A stretch of 64,000 nucleotides of DNA, from positions 124,001 through 188,000 of the forward strand of contig NZ_QXGL01000002.1 of assembly GCF_003951095.1 (NCBI RefSeq), read 5' to 3'. A program made the position numbers and the translations under genes. Shown one piece after another: positions 9,473 through 18,759 of the stretch; position 1 is the stretch's first letter; every line of letters starts with the position of its first letter. The notes below the pieces were generated by a model. That model did no database searches. It saw only the letters and a list, made by a program, of their open reading frames with translations, and had not been told where the DNA came from. The stretch comes from Bifidobacterium goeldii. GTDB taxonomy: Bacteria > Actinomycetota > Actinomycetes > Actinomycetales > Bifidobacteriaceae.

Positions 9473-10075
9473 CTACGCATCCGTCTCTTCGTCGGAATTT
9501 GTCCGCTCGGCCTCGATATAAAACACCGCAGTTTCACCATAGTCGCGATGTTCAGTAATCTCCCATCCGGCAGGCGGCGTTGGATCATCAGAACGTGCAG
9601 AACGTTCCAGCATGATTACGGTGTCAGTGCCGGCAATACCGTTGGCTACTAGATCAGTGAGCAACTGGTTGCAGTCATCAGTAGCGAATGCGTATGGCGG
9701 GTCGATAACAATCACATCAAACGGTTGGCCTGCTGCTCGGGCCGCATACTGCTCTGCACGCGCTTTAAAGACGCGCGCAGACATATCAGATTCCCACGAA
9801 CGGTGATGCTTCAACGCCGTAAGCGTCTTCGCGATGAGTGCCGCGGCCGACGCCGATGATTCAACGGCGACTAATTCGCGTGCGCCACGACTCAATGCTT
9901 CAACGCCAAGCGCTCCCGTGCCGGCAAACAAATCAAGTACGCGCGCATCATCTAGCACTCCCCACGAGTCCAGGTGGGAAAAAATCGCTTCTTTGGTACG
10001 GTCGGTTGTCGGCCGAGTGCCAGCTTTCGGCGTAGTTAACGCCACACCTTTAAATCGTCCAGAAATAACGCGCAT
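9473..10075 (-). CDS. rsmD: 16S rRNA (guanine(966)-N(2))-methyltransferase RsmD
   Basis: SAM-dependent Rossmann methyltransferase of 200 aa. Seen: N-terminal MRVISGRFKGVALTTP, RPTTDRTKEAIFSHL, motif I VLDLFAGTGALGVEALSRGA and the catalytic motif IV VIDPPYAF. Start ATG 10075 matches the family N-terminus (MRVIsG); the upstream in-frame extension runs through a palindromic repeat and is rejected. It lies downstream of recG on the same strand, with the whole gap filled by that element. Confidence 0.93.
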   Translation of the reverse strand: MRVISGRFKGVALTTPKAGTRPTTDRTKEAIFSHLDSWGVLDDARVLDLFAGTGALGVEALSRGARELVAVESSASAAALIAKTLTALKHHRSWESDMSARVFKARAEQYAARAAGQPFDVIVIDPPYAFATDDCNQLLTDLVANGIAGTDTVIMLERSARSDDPTPPAGWEITEHRDYGETAVFYIEAERTNSDEETDA

Positions 10076-10092
10076 ACACACCACTCTACTTC

Positions 10093-10162
10093 GATAGTGT
10101 GCATATGCGGACCACGTACAGCCCTTAGGGGGTATCGTAATGATCCGCATATGCACACTATT
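10093..10162. repeat. Palindromic intergenic element, copy A
   Basis: Perfect 18-bp inverted repeat (10094-10111 with 10144-10161) separated by 32 nt that contain TACAGC, TTA and GGGGGTAT. It begins 3 nt after the recG stop and ends 18 nt before the rsmD ATG. A homologous copy is at 25847-25918. The arms differ between copies by changes that preserve pairing. No known RNA class or IS end was recognised. Confidence 0.75.
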
Positions 10163-10164
10163 GA

Positions 10165-12669
10165 TCATGATGAGGTTAAGAAGGATTCGTTGCCTCGGGT
10201 GAAGTCGAGTACAGCGCCAGCAAGTTGCACATGATCAGCCAGAGTCGGATCTTCAGCCAGTAGCGCTTCAGCGCGTTCGCGAGCATCGGCGATCATCTTC
10301 GCGTCCTTAACCACGCGCAGCAGTTTCAGACTGGATTTACCGCCCGATTGTGCATCTCCCAACACATCGCCAGCACCACGGAATTCCAAATCAGCCTCAG
10401 CAATTTGCGCACCGTCTAGTGTGCCTTGAATGACTTGCAACCGTTGCTCAGCTGGAGAGCCAGCTTCAGCCCGTGAGATCAAGAAGGCCCACGAGTTGGT
10501 GCCACCACGGCCAACGCGCCCACGCAACTGATGCAACTGCGATAATCCATACCGGTCAGCGTCAAAAATCACAATGCAACTGGCTTGTGGCACATCAACA
10601 CCGACTTCAATCACTGTTGTCGCAATGAGAATCGGCGTAATGCCAGCTGCAAAATCAGCCATCACGCGTTGTTTGGTTGCATCATCATCCCGGCCGGTAA
10701 GCGTTGCAAAAGCAATACCGTTGAATTGCGGCAAGCTTGCAAGACGCGCACGAATCTCCTCAACCGAATGCAATGGCGGCCGAGGCGTAGCACCTTCAGC
10801 ATCGTCATAGCTGTCAAACAGCTCAGATGCTCTCTCGCTGCGGGCACTAGCAGCGCTCACAGTACCAGTTGTAGTCTCAGTGTCACCGTCGGCATCGTTG
10901 TCATTGGCATCATCCGCGTCAATACGCGGGCAGACAACGTATGCACGCTCACCCGCATCAATACGTTTACGAATGTGCGCAAACATGCTGCCCATAGTGC
11001 GGCTGTCAGCTTCAGGAACGATAAAAGTGCGGATTGGCTTACGCCCACCAGGCAATTCGGTAAGCCATGAAATGTCAAGATCACCAAACCAAGTCATTGC
11101 TGCGGTGCGCGGAATTGGCGTGGCGGTCATCACCAGCACATGTGGAGCTTTGTCAGCCTTGTCGCGCAACGATTCACGCTGTTCCACACCGAAGCGATGC
11201 TGCTCGTCAATTACTGCAAGCGCGAGATTTGGCGCTTGGAATGTTTTAGAGAAAGCCGCATGCGTAGCAACGATAATGCACGGCTCACCGCTAGCAGCTT
11301 GCGCAAGCGCACGGCGGCGCGCGGCAAGCTTCATGCCACCAGTGAGCAGAATCACTAGCACAGCTGACTGTTCAGCGTTGTCACTATCGATAACGTTCGC
11401 AGCACTGTCAACGTTATCAGCATCATCGATAGAGCTAGCCAGCACCGGGCGATTGTCCAAAGCCCCTACCATGCTGCGAATGGTCTCAGCATGCTGTTCA
11501 GCCAACACTTGTGTAGGCGCTACGAGTACAGCTTGATGCCCGGAACCAACAGCTTGCAACATAGCTGCCACCGCAACAACCGTCTTACCCGAGCCGACTT
11601 CGCCTTGCAGCAAGCGCTGCATTGGCCAATCACGTGACATATCAGCGGCAATATCATCAATAACCGCACGCTGCCCGCCAGTCAGCGCAAATGGCAGTGA
11701 ATCAATGAACTGGTCACGCAAGGCAGTATTCTCGCAAGGCTGAGCGTCTGCTTTACGCGCAGCACCGCGAGCTTGCAATAGCGCAGTCTGCGAAACGAAC
11801 GCTTCCTCATACCGCAATGTTTCAATCGCACGCTTGAAATCGTTCACATCGTTGGGATCATGGATGGCCGCAAATGCAGCAGCACGATGCATGAGGCCCT
11901 TCGCACTGCGCACTGCTTCCGGCACAATATCGGGAATCGCTAGCCCTAACGCCTCTACGTCAACGCGTCCATCATCTGCCGATTCACCGCCTGCAACCGG
12001 TATCACAGGCGTAGTCAGCGTATCCACCCCTGCTAGAGCCCGTAAGCACAGCAGAATCGACTCATGAATATGCTCACTGGAGATACGCGAAGTCGCGTGA
12101 TACACCGGCCGCGGGCGGCTCACGCGCTTGAGTCCGGACGTTATATCGTCGGCATCGTAGCGCAATGCTGACATGCGCGCCACACCTGGCAGGTTCGCAT
12201 CAACCTCGTCGGCTGTCGGCGCCACCGTAACAATCTCAGGGTGAGTGAATTGTATTTGGCCGTTGAATTCGGTTGCATCTCCGCTCACCACTACGGTTGA
12301 ACCAACGCGCAGCCGCATGCTCATCCAGTCAACATACTGTTTTTTGTAGGAGAAGAAAACGAGACGCGTTACCGCACCGGGCATGCCACGCGTTGCAGCG
12401 AAATCACTGTCGTCAACAACTGCTTCGAGTCGATACCCGCGGCGCGCGTTCATCGGCACGGCGCGCAAATCGCGTACGACTCCCGCGAACGCCATTTTTT
12501 CGCCGATTTTCGCTTCACGCAGCGCGCGCAATGGCACGGGATCGGTCACGCGGAAAGGATAATAGGTGAGCGCATCATTGATTGACACGATCCCCAAGGA
12601 TTTGAGCGCGCCAACGCGCCGTTTATTGGTCATTAATGACGAAATCGGCGTCTGTAACGTAATGCTCAT
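10165..12669 (-). CDS. recG: ATP-dependent DNA helicase RecG
   Basis: Branch-migrating helicase that remodels stalled forks and Holliday junctions (834 aa; the family is usually 690-780). An OB-fold wedge domain comes first; the helicase core shows GEVGSGKTVVAVAAML (Walker A), VIDEQHRFGVEQR (DEQH box), VMTATPIPRT (motif III) and GRVGRGGTNSWAFL (motif VI). Two Asp/Asn/Ala/Ser-rich insertions enlarge it: one after RPVLASS (before LTGGMKLAAR) and one of ~45 residues after VVCPRI. Start ATG 12669 (MSITLQTPISSL) has GGGAG just upstream; the 31-residue upstream extension is not helicase-like. Confidence 0.95.
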   Translation of the reverse strand: MSITLQTPISSLMTNKRRVGALKSLGIVSINDALTYYPFRVTDPVPLRALREAKIGEKMAFAGVVRDLRAVPMNARRGYRLEAVVDDSDFAATRGMPGAVTRLVFFSYKKQYVDWMSMRLRVGSTVVVSGDATEFNGQIQFTHPEIVTVAPTADEVDANLPGVARMSALRYDADDITSGLKRVSRPRPVYHATSRISSEHIHESILLCLRALAGVDTLTTPVIPVAGGESADDGRVDVEALGLAIPDIVPEAVRSAKGLMHRAAAFAAIHDPNDVNDFKRAIETLRYEEAFVSQTALLQARGAARKADAQPCENTALRDQFIDSLPFALTGGQRAVIDDIAADMSRDWPMQRLLQGEVGSGKTVVAVAAMLQAVGSGHQAVLVAPTQVLAEQHAETIRSMVGALDNRPVLASSIDDADNVDSAANVIDSDNAEQSAVLVILLTGGMKLAARRRALAQAASGEPCIIVATHAAFSKTFQAPNLALAVIDEQHRFGVEQRESLRDKADKAPHVLVMTATPIPRTAAMTWFGDLDISWLTELPGGRKPIRTFIVPEADSRTMGSMFAHIRKRIDAGERAYVVCPRIDADDANDNDADGDTETTTGTVSAASARSERASELFDSYDDAEGATPRPPLHSVEEIRARLASLPQFNGIAFATLTGRDDDATKQRVMADFAAGITPILIATTVIEVGVDVPQASCIVIFDADRYGLSQLHQLRGRVGRGGTNSWAFLISRAEAGSPAEQRLQVIQGTLDGAQIAEADLEFRGAGDVLGDAQSGGKSSLKLLRVVKDAKMIADARERAEALLAEDPTLADHVQLAGAVLDFTRGNESFLTSS

Positions 12670-12802
12670 AGGCTCCCATTGTGGTGGCCCGAGCGGACTT
12701 TGCTGATTATTGGGCCTTATTATCAGATCTGATTGCCGGACTTGATTCCCGGATCTAGACACCAGACTCCACTGCGGGGAACATAATCCCTACAATCCAA
12801 AA

Positions 12803-12865
12803 GTGGGGAAAAGGGTGCCATGAAAACCTCAAAAAACGGGTTTTCATGACCCTTTTTCACCACAT
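12803..12865. repeat. GTGGGGAAA...TTTCACCAC element, copy 1
   Basis: Long imperfect hairpin. The left arm (GTGGGGAAAAGGGT, then CATGAAAACC) pairs with the right arm (GGTTTTCATGACCC, then TTTTTCACCAC). A segment with the same two ends and nearly the same length (~62 nt) recurs at 58013-58074. It lies in the recG upstream region. Confidence 0.5.
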
Positions 12866-13003
12866 TATGCTCGGGCACAACCCTTTTCCGAGCATACGGC
12901 CGGTTTGGCGGCTTCAAACGGCCGTATGCCCGGAAAGAAGGCCTAAAGGAAGGAGCGTATGCCCTTACCCTATAACCCCGCGATCTGGGCCATTGAAATA
13001 TGA
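12866..13003. other. Non-coding spacer between the recG hairpins and the rpmB terminator
   Basis: No gene seen. Contains a short inverted repeat (TGCTCGG...CCGAGCA) and a 14-bp near-perfect one (CATACGGCCG with flanking TTTG, near 12893-12928). Any upstream promoter for recG on the minus strand would be here or nearer to 12700. Confidence 0.4.
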
Positions 13004-13004
13004 A

Positions 13005-13036
13005 AAGACCCCGCAACCTTTCGACTGCGGGGTCTT
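13005..13036 (-). terminator. Terminator of rpmB
   Basis: Perfect 11-bp stem (13005-13015 with 13026-13036). Read on the minus strand it is followed by TTTT. Confidence 0.85.
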
Positions 13037-13054
13037 AAAGCATTATCTCGCGAT

Positions 13055-13249
13055 TCACGCGGCCACGCGCTGAACCTTGCCGGCCTTGAGGCACTTGGCG
13101 CACACGCGAACGCGCACGTTCTGGCCGTCAACGGTGGTACGAACCGGCTGCAGGTTCGGGCGGAAGCTGCGCTTGTTGCGGATATGCGAGTGAGAAACGG
13201 TGTATCCGACCTGCGGACCCTTGCCGCACACTGCACAACGAGCTGCCAT
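13055..13249 (-). CDS. rpmB: 50S ribosomal protein L28
   Basis: Large-subunit ribosomal protein (64 aa). Seen: [20 protein letters not shown] and [16 protein letters not shown], plus a second Cys pair in [11 protein letters not shown], so this is the zinc-ribbon (four-Cys) form. The start has AGGGAG upstream. Monocistronic, with its own terminator. Confidence 0.97.
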   Translation of the reverse strand: MAARCAVCGKGPQVGYTVSHSHIRNKRSFRPNLQPVRTTVDGQNVRVRVCAKCLKAGKVQRVAA

Positions 13250-13326
13250 GATGGACTCCCTTAATAAACCTTGATGTTCAAGTCTTTCCGTGTTCTAGCA
13301 TGGATGCCTGAACACACAACTTCACA

Positions 13327-13355
13327 AGTATACCGCGAAATACAGGACAATGCAA
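13327..13355 (-). promoter_or_regulatory. Promoter of rpmB
   Basis: Read on the minus strand: -35 TTGCAT (13350-13355), 17-nt spacer, -10 TATACT (13327-13332), about 80 nt before the start. Confidence 0.6.
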
Positions 13356-13527
13356 TTTCAGCGTGTATTATCACGCCCTCTTCGCATTCACGCGCTCACA
13401 CCCTAGCAACTCATTAATGCTTATTAATGCTGCTTAATACTGCTCGCCCGTTCATCAATTCGCCCCACCAACCGCACACAATCATTCTCCATGCCTATTG
13501 CACATTCAGCAGACACCCATAAACTTG

Positions 13528-13557
13528 TTGTACAACGTGACTAATTACGGGGATAAT
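13528..13557 (+). promoter_or_regulatory. Promoter of the PfkB-like gene
   Basis: -35 TTGTAC (13528-13533), 18-nt spacer, -10 GATAAT (13552-13557), 36 nt before the start. The rest of the 343-bp rpmB/PfkB divergent gap shows no gene. Confidence 0.5.
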
Positions 13558-13592
13558 CTTCGCAATCGATCACGGCACTCAAGGAGGACGGC

Positions 13593-14642
13593 ATGATCAA
13601 CGCACTCGGCACCATGTTCACTAAGCACAACGTACCCAGCCCTACCGTGATCTCACTCGGTCAAGTCTGGGTCGATATCATGATGGACGTTGAAGGCCTG
13701 CCCACATCCGGCGGATTTACCGTCGCCGATCACACCAGCCCAGCCGTCGGCGGCTCCTATCGCGTACTACAAGCATCAAGCCGCATGGGTGTCACCACTC
13801 AACACGCCGGCATTATCGGCAACGGCCCGTGGGCTTCCATGATCCGCCGCGCATTTGATGAATCCAAGATCGAGCACATTGGTCAAGATCGACTTGACGC
13901 AGACTCCGGATTCCGCCTCGTACTCAACGATGGCGAGCGCAAAACGTTCATTGCCACATACGGCGTTGAAGCGCATGGCGATGAGCATACGTTCGATTGC
14001 GTAGAGCCCGGCGACGATACGGTGGTACACATCAGCGGCAATACACTGCTCGACCACAGCGCGGCTGGCATTGACGCGTTTGTACATCGCACTGCTGCTG
14101 ACCCAGCGCAACGTCATTACACCATCGTGCTGAATCCGACCAATACGCTGCACATGGTGAGTGATCATCTGCTCGAAGATCTCGTACTCGCGCGACCGAT
14201 TTGGTCATGCAACCGGCAGGAAGCGCGCACGCTGGCTGATCGGCTTGGTGTGAGCGTGGATGATTCACTGTCGATGACTGTTGGCGGCGGCTTTGATAAA
14301 TCGATGAGCGAACTGTGCCGCTCGCTTGGCGAAACGTTGCGCGCGCCTTTGGTTGTTCGCGCAGGTTCGCGCGGCGCGTGGGTGCGCCTGCCCGGCGGCG
14401 AAGTCGCACACATCGAAGGCTTCCCCACTAAGGCTACGCATACGCGCTCTGCCGGCTCATGCCATACGGGTGCTATGTGCGCGATGCTAGCTCGCGGCTG
14501 GTCACTTGCCGACGCCGTGCGCATCGCCAACGCCGCCGCCTCACTGGCAATCCAACACGGCATTAATGGCGTGCCGAATTGCCCAAGTTACGAGGATGCG
14601 ATTGCGCTTGTAGAGACTGACAGCGACACTGCCAAAGACTGA
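13593..14642 (+). CDS. PfkB/ribokinase-fold protein lacking the catalytic Asp
   Basis: 349 aa with the ribokinase fold: N-terminal SLGQVWVDIMMDVEGLP, glycine-rich AVGGSYRVLQASSRMG (substrate region), NRQEA, VVRAGSRGAW and a C-terminal IANAAASLAIQ nucleotide-binding segment. In the family the anion-hole/catalytic motif is GAGD; here the aligned residues 286-289 are SAGS, followed by CHTG, so the Asp that acts as base is Ser289. It may be a non-catalytic sugar- or nucleotide-binding paralogue or a clade with changed chemistry. Start ATG with AAGGAGG, 6 nt spacing. Followed by an MFS transporter on the same strand. Confidence 0.8.
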   Translation: MINALGTMFTKHNVPSPTVISLGQVWVDIMMDVEGLPTSGGFTVADHTSPAVGGSYRVLQASSRMGVTTQHAGIIGNGPWASMIRRAFDESKIEHIGQDRLDADSGFRLVLNDGERKTFIATYGVEAHGDEHTFDCVEPGDDTVVHISGNTLLDHSAAGIDAFVHRTAADPAQRHYTIVLNPTNTLHMVSDHLLEDLVLARPIWSCNRQEARTLADRLGVSVDDSLSMTVGGGFDKSMSELCRSLGETLRAPLVVRAGSRGAWVRLPGGEVAHIEGFPTKATHTRSAGSCHTGAMCAMLARGWSLADAVRIANAAASLAIQHGINGVPNCPSYEDAIALVETDSDTAKD

Positions 14643-14794
14643 AACGCGTCCACACACTCGGCGAATGAACTGTGTCACGGCACGTCGTGGCACAGTATAC
14701 AGACACGGTAAATTCATCCGCCGTTCACTTGCGAGCGCGTTCTACGTCCGGCATAGCACCGTACGATTGGGATGACCTAACGTCAGGAGTCGCT

Positions 14795-16087
14795 ATGTCT
14801 GAACATGCAACCGTCTCGCAAGAATCGTCTGCAGTGAGTATCGCTACCGCGAAGCTTACAGCGCGCGAGAAAAAGTGGATTGTCTACGACGTTGGCAATT
14901 CCGCGTTCGTGCTGCTCAGCACTGCTGTCGTGCCGATTTACGCGAATTCGCTGATGCCGAAGGACGGCAATATCGTTTCTGCGTGGGGGTATGCGCAGAC
15001 GATCGCTTCGCTGATTATTGCGCTGCTCATGCCACTACTTGGCTCGATTGCCGACGTGCAAGGCATGAAAGTCAAGTTCTTCCTTGGTTTCTTTGGCACT
15101 GGCGTAGTGATGTGCTGCGCGATGGCGTTGCCGCTCACGTGGCTGCCGTTCCTGATCGTGTATGTGCTGGCGACGATTGGCTTGAACGGCTCACTAACGT
15201 TTTATGATTCGATGCTGATCGATACAACGTCGAATGAGCGTATGGATAAAGTCTCCTCGCACGGCTACGGCTGGGGCTATGTCGGTTCGACGATTCCGTT
15301 TATTGCCTGCATTGCGTTGATTTTTGGCGGCCCGGCACTGTTCGACTGGTCGACGGTCGCGTGCACGCGCGCAAGTTTTGTGATTACGGCGATCTGGTGG
15401 GTAGCGTTTACGATCCCGCTGCTGACAAGCTACAAGCAGGTGCATTACCGCGCGACTCGCGAACACACGCGTGAAGCGATTCATGGCACGTTTACTGAAC
15501 TGAGTGGCACGCTGCACAAGCTGGTGAAGAACAAACCGCTGTGGATGTTCATGATCGCGTTCTTCTTCTACATCGATGCGGTGAACACGGTGATTTCGAT
15601 GAGCACCTCGTACGGCACGCAGCTGGGTATTGATTCAACGCAGCTGGTGGTGGCACTGCTGGTGACGCAGTTCGTCGCGTTCCCGTGTGCGATTTTGTAT
15701 GGCCGGCTGGCGGGTCGTTTTGGTTGCAAGCCGATGATCGTCGCCGCGGTAATCGCATACATGTGCATCGTGTTTTTCGCTGCGTTCTTCCTGAAATCTG
15801 CCGCTGAGTTTTGGATTTTGGCGATTCTCGTGGGCATGTTCCAGGGTGGCATTCAGGCACTGTCGCGCTCGTATTACGGCAAGATCATTCCCAAGGAGCA
15901 CGCGAACGAGTATTACGGCCTGTACGATATTTTCGGCAAGACCGCTTCGATTCTGGGTACGTTCCTCGTGGCCACGACGACCTCGCTGACTGGCAACGCC
16001 AGCATCGGCGTGCTGTCGATCGCAATCCTGCTCGTCGTAGCGCTAGTTTTCCTCACCCTCCAAAAAGACCCGACCAAGGTCGCTTGA
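14795..16087 (+). CDS. MFS transporter, UMF1/Atg22-like
   Basis: 430 aa with about 12 membrane helices. The N-terminal KKWIVYDVGNSAFVLLSTAVVP matches the W-x-YD-xx-NSAF signature of the UMF1/Atg22-like branch; the loop DKVSSHGYGWGYVGSTIPF is also typical. The late QGGIQALSRSYYGKIIPKEH segment is a conserved cytoplasmic loop of this branch. Substrate unknown; relatives are discussed as amino acid or sugar effluxers. Start ATG 14795 has AGGAG 4-5 nt upstream; the upstream in-frame extension is not membrane-like. Confidence 0.82.
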   Translation: MSEHATVSQESSAVSIATAKLTAREKKWIVYDVGNSAFVLLSTAVVPIYANSLMPKDGNIVSAWGYAQTIASLIIALLMPLLGSIADVQGMKVKFFLGFFGTGVVMCCAMALPLTWLPFLIVYVLATIGLNGSLTFYDSMLIDTTSNERMDKVSSHGYGWGYVGSTIPFIACIALIFGGPALFDWSTVACTRASFVITAIWWVAFTIPLLTSYKQVHYRATREHTREAIHGTFTELSGTLHKLVKNKPLWMFMIAFFFYIDAVNTVISMSTSYGTQLGIDSTQLVVALLVTQFVAFPCAILYGRLAGRFGCKPMIVAAVIAYMCIVFFAAFFLKSAAEFWILAILVGMFQGGIQALSRSYYGKIIPKEHANEYYGLYDIFGKTASILGTFLVATTTSLTGNASIGVLSIAILLVVALVFLTLQKDPTKVA

Positions 16088-16126
16088 TAGCGTCAACCAA
16101 TTAAATCGGTAGCCCTATCATTCTGT

Positions 16127-16945
16127 TCATTCCGTAGATAGCCATTCGCTGGCGATCATGGTGATGTTGTCGTCGGTCATGATGCCGCCGTCGGCGCGGG
16201 CATCGAAGATTGCGTCGACCCGCGCGCGGAACGCTGGATATGCAGGGTCCGAGGGCAGTGGACTGTGCGAATGGGAGTCCATGTAGGCACGCCAAGAGTC
16301 GCGCGTGTAATGAATCGGGTTCGGGAATCGGCGGATTGCGGGATGGTCGAAGAACTCGGCCGTCGTCTCACGGAAATGCCGACCGCTGACACCAATATCC
16401 TGGCTCAGCGCGTCCGTTGACGATGCCGCCGTGCCGCCGTCAGCACCACCAGCAGCAGCCTCGCCGCCAGCACCGATAGTCATCGCCGAGTCGAACGATG
16501 TGGCGTTATAGATCGAAACCAGCAGGAATCGTTCACCGCGGCTGATGCGCCGGCATTCGGCGAGAAACGCGTCATGGTCGAACCAATGCAATGCCTGCGC
16601 GCACACAATCGCGTCGACGCTGCGATCTGGCAAGGTCGTATGCTCGGCCGTACCGGTCGCGACCGTGATGTTCGCATACGGACGCGCCGCGTCAAGTAGA
16701 ACACCACGCATGTCCGCATCCGGTTCGACCGCGCACACCGAGCAACTATGTTCGAGCCCGTATCGCGCGATCGGCACGGTGAATTTGCCGGTTCCCGCAC
16801 CGATATCAGCAATTACCGAACCGTCCGGGATCAACGAACCAATGTACGCGATCGCCGCGCCGGGATAATCGGGGCGCGCATCGGCGTATGCCTGCGCCTT
16901 GCCATGAAACAACGTCTGCTGAGGAAGCATCTGCTGGGAAACCAT
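16127..16945 (-). CDS. Class I SAM-dependent methyltransferase
   Basis: 272 aa. Motif I is VIADIGAGTGKFTVPIARYG (residues ~42-60), the acidic end of strand 2 is CAVEPDADM, and motif IV is VDAIVCAQALHWFDHDAFLAE, as in type-11 small-molecule methyltransferases. An Ala/Gly-rich insertion (GAGGEAAAGGADGG) sits in the C-terminal half. The target is unknown. Convergent with the MFS gene; GGGAG lies just before the chosen start. Confidence 0.8.
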   Translation of the reverse strand: MVSQQMLPQQTLFHGKAQAYADARPDYPGAAIAYIGSLIPDGSVIADIGAGTGKFTVPIARYGLEHSCSVCAVEPDADMRGVLLDAARPYANITVATGTAEHTTLPDRSVDAIVCAQALHWFDHDAFLAECRRISRGERFLLVSIYNATSFDSAMTIGAGGEAAAGGADGGTAASSTDALSQDIGVSGRHFRETTAEFFDHPAIRRFPNPIHYTRDSWRAYMDSHSHSPLPSDPAYPAFRARVDAIFDARADGGIMTDDNITMIASEWLSTE

Positions 16946-17028
16946 ACTCCCAACAGTAGTTCCGCTCCGTTTCCCCAGCAGCGGAACGTTCGCGCCCGTA
17001 AGGCATACGCGATTCGATTTGCGTTAGA

Positions 17029-17589
17029 TTAAACTCTAGGCCACATTCGCTGAAACTCTTCGTTCAGCATCGCGTATTCCAACTCATCTTCCCAATGCGT
17101 TCCGGCGTCACCCACATATTTCACCTTCTGGACGTAATGAGCCTCCCGGCGAAACCCGCATTTCTCCATCACCTTCCATGATCCGATATTGTTCGGATGG
17201 CAAAGCGCGCACACGCGGTGAACCTGCATTACGTCAAAGCAATATTCGAGCAGCAATTTGGTGATTTCTGTGGCATAGCCCTTACCCCACTCAGGCCGCA
17301 CGAGCAGCCACCCGAGCATCGCGGTATCGTTCTCATAATCCATGTGGATTCGCGCCCGTCCGATTTTTCGCGAATCGGATTTCGCGATCACCGCCATCTC
17401 ATAATTCACCTGCGGCCGCACGTCCCAATCGGACACCACTTGCCGCACATGATCGCGAATCTCCTCATCCGTCAAACGACCGCACGGCATATACGTCATG
17501 ATCTCGGGATCTCCGTATAGCGCGGCAATGATATCCTCGTCGTCAAGCGCGAACGGGCGCATCGTGAGACGCTGAGTTTCTATCATCAT
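17029..17589 (-). CDS. GNAT acetyltransferase, RimJ/RimL-like
   Basis: 186 aa. Seen: N-terminal IETQRLTMRPFALDDEDIIA, the acetyl-CoA pyrophosphate loop VRPEWGKGYATEITKLLLEY (R/Q-x-x-G-x-G/A type) and NNIGSWKVMEKCGFRRE. This is the RimJ/RimL-type N-acetyltransferase pattern. Start ATG 17589 has AAGGAAG at 7 nt; in-frame TTG 17595 is less likely. Substrate unknown. Confidence 0.85.
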   Translation of the reverse strand: MMIETQRLTMRPFALDDEDIIAALYGDPEIMTYMPCGRLTDEEIRDHVRQVVSDWDVRPQVNYEMAVIAKSDSRKIGRARIHMDYENDTAMLGWLLVRPEWGKGYATEITKLLLEYCFDVMQVHRVCALCHPNNIGSWKVMEKCGFRREAHYVQKVKYVGDAGTHWEDELEYAMLNEEFQRMWPRV

Positions 17590-17767
17590 TCTCAATCTTC
17601 CTTATATGCAGAATCGTTTTCGGGTTCCATATTCCCACGTATCGAGAAGTCAAGTCGCGCATGACGCAAAAGCCTTTGCAGAAGCGAACTAATGGAGAGA
17701 ATGCCAAGAAGTGCAACCGGACGCTGCTCGGGGCTCAATCCATTCAGCACTTACTCCCCCACGTCGC

Positions 17768-18385
17768 TTACTCCCACACGTCGAGGCGACGGTTTTTGTA
17801 GAAGAATTCGCGGTCTTTTTCGCCGATTTCGCGCACGGCCTTGCACGGCACGCCGTAGGCGACCGTGTTCGCAGGGATGTCGTGGCTGACGACCGAGCCG
17901 GCGCCGATCACGCAGTTGTCGCCGATGGTGACCCCCGGCAGGATGGTGACGTTCGCGCCGACCCACACGTTGCGGCCGATCGTGACCGGAATGCAGTACG
18001 TGTAGTGATGCTCGCGCAAGATCGGCAGGACCGGGTGGCCGGCGGTGGCGATGACCACGTTCGGACCGAACATGCAATAGTCACCGATAGTGATGTCAGC
18101 GTCGTCAACACAAGTGAAGTTCACGTTGCAGTAGATGCCTTTGCCCATGTGCACATGATGGAATCCCCAGTTCGCGTGGGCGGGCGTCTCGACGTGACAC
18201 CCCTCGCCGATCTCGGCGAACATTTCTTTGAGGAGCTTCTGTTTACCGGCCGTATCGGTCGGGTGCGTCTGGTTGAACTCCCACAGTTTTTCCTGATATT
18301 CGAGCTGGCCGTCCATGATGTTCGGGTCGTCGTAGTGGTACGGCAGCTGTGCCGTGCGCCGCTCAGCATTGGTGAGTTCACTCAT
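17768..18385 (-). CDS. Maltose/galactoside O-acetyltransferase-like enzyme
   Basis: 205 aa hexapeptide-repeat (left-handed beta-helix) acetyltransferase. The N-terminal MSELTNAERRTAQLPYHYDD resembles the Maa/LacA cap region. Catalytic His lies in IATAGHPVLP, with hexapeptide repeats VTIGRNVWVGANVTILPGVTIGDNCVIGAGSVVSHD. It probably acetylates a sugar or glycoside, as family members do. Start ATG 18385 has GAAAGG 8 nt upstream. Confidence 0.88.
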   Translation of the reverse strand: MSELTNAERRTAQLPYHYDDPNIMDGQLEYQEKLWEFNQTHPTDTAGKQKLLKEMFAEIGEGCHVETPAHANWGFHHVHMGKGIYCNVNFTCVDDADITIGDYCMFGPNVVIATAGHPVLPILREHHYTYCIPVTIGRNVWVGANVTILPGVTIGDNCVIGAGSVVSHDIPANTVAYGVPCKAVREIGEKDREFFYKNRRLDVWE

Positions 18386-18759
18386 GCCAATACACCTTTC
18401 TACATATCCGCAAATCCCAATAATCACAAGCATGTTTGCGTTATCATTCTAGCACTGAGCCACATGCTATTCATGCGGAAGATTCCCCTGTCACACACCA
18501 TCACAGCAGCACAATACGGACATGTGACCATATCGCGGACATCAACACAACCACCATGTGACCACCCGGCAGCAACACTGGCATAAAGACAACGCACAGT
18601 GCTACGGTGTGGTGCCAACAGCACAGTGATCGCCCACGATCCACAAGACCGACGATGCGCGTTCACCGTGAAGCCGTCTCGCGAACATCGCCGAAACACA
18701 TCGGTCATCGCATACGGCATAAAGATCGACACATCGCATCAATCCATCAAGGAACAATC
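18386..18759. other. 374-bp divergent intergenic region
   Basis: No gene seen. Two near-repeats of CATGTGACCA occur (18518-18565 area), a possible regulator site. A weak -10 TAGAAT (minus strand, 18446-18451) could serve the acetyltransferase gene. Confidence 0.3.

Noticed and set aside
10076..10168. N-terminal extension of RsmD
   Set aside because: Reads through the palindromic repeat; family N-terminus MRVISG is at 10075.
17711..18586. 291-aa plus-strand open frame over the hexapeptide acetyltransferase
   Set aside because: The opposite strand encodes an unambiguous Maa/LacA-type protein.
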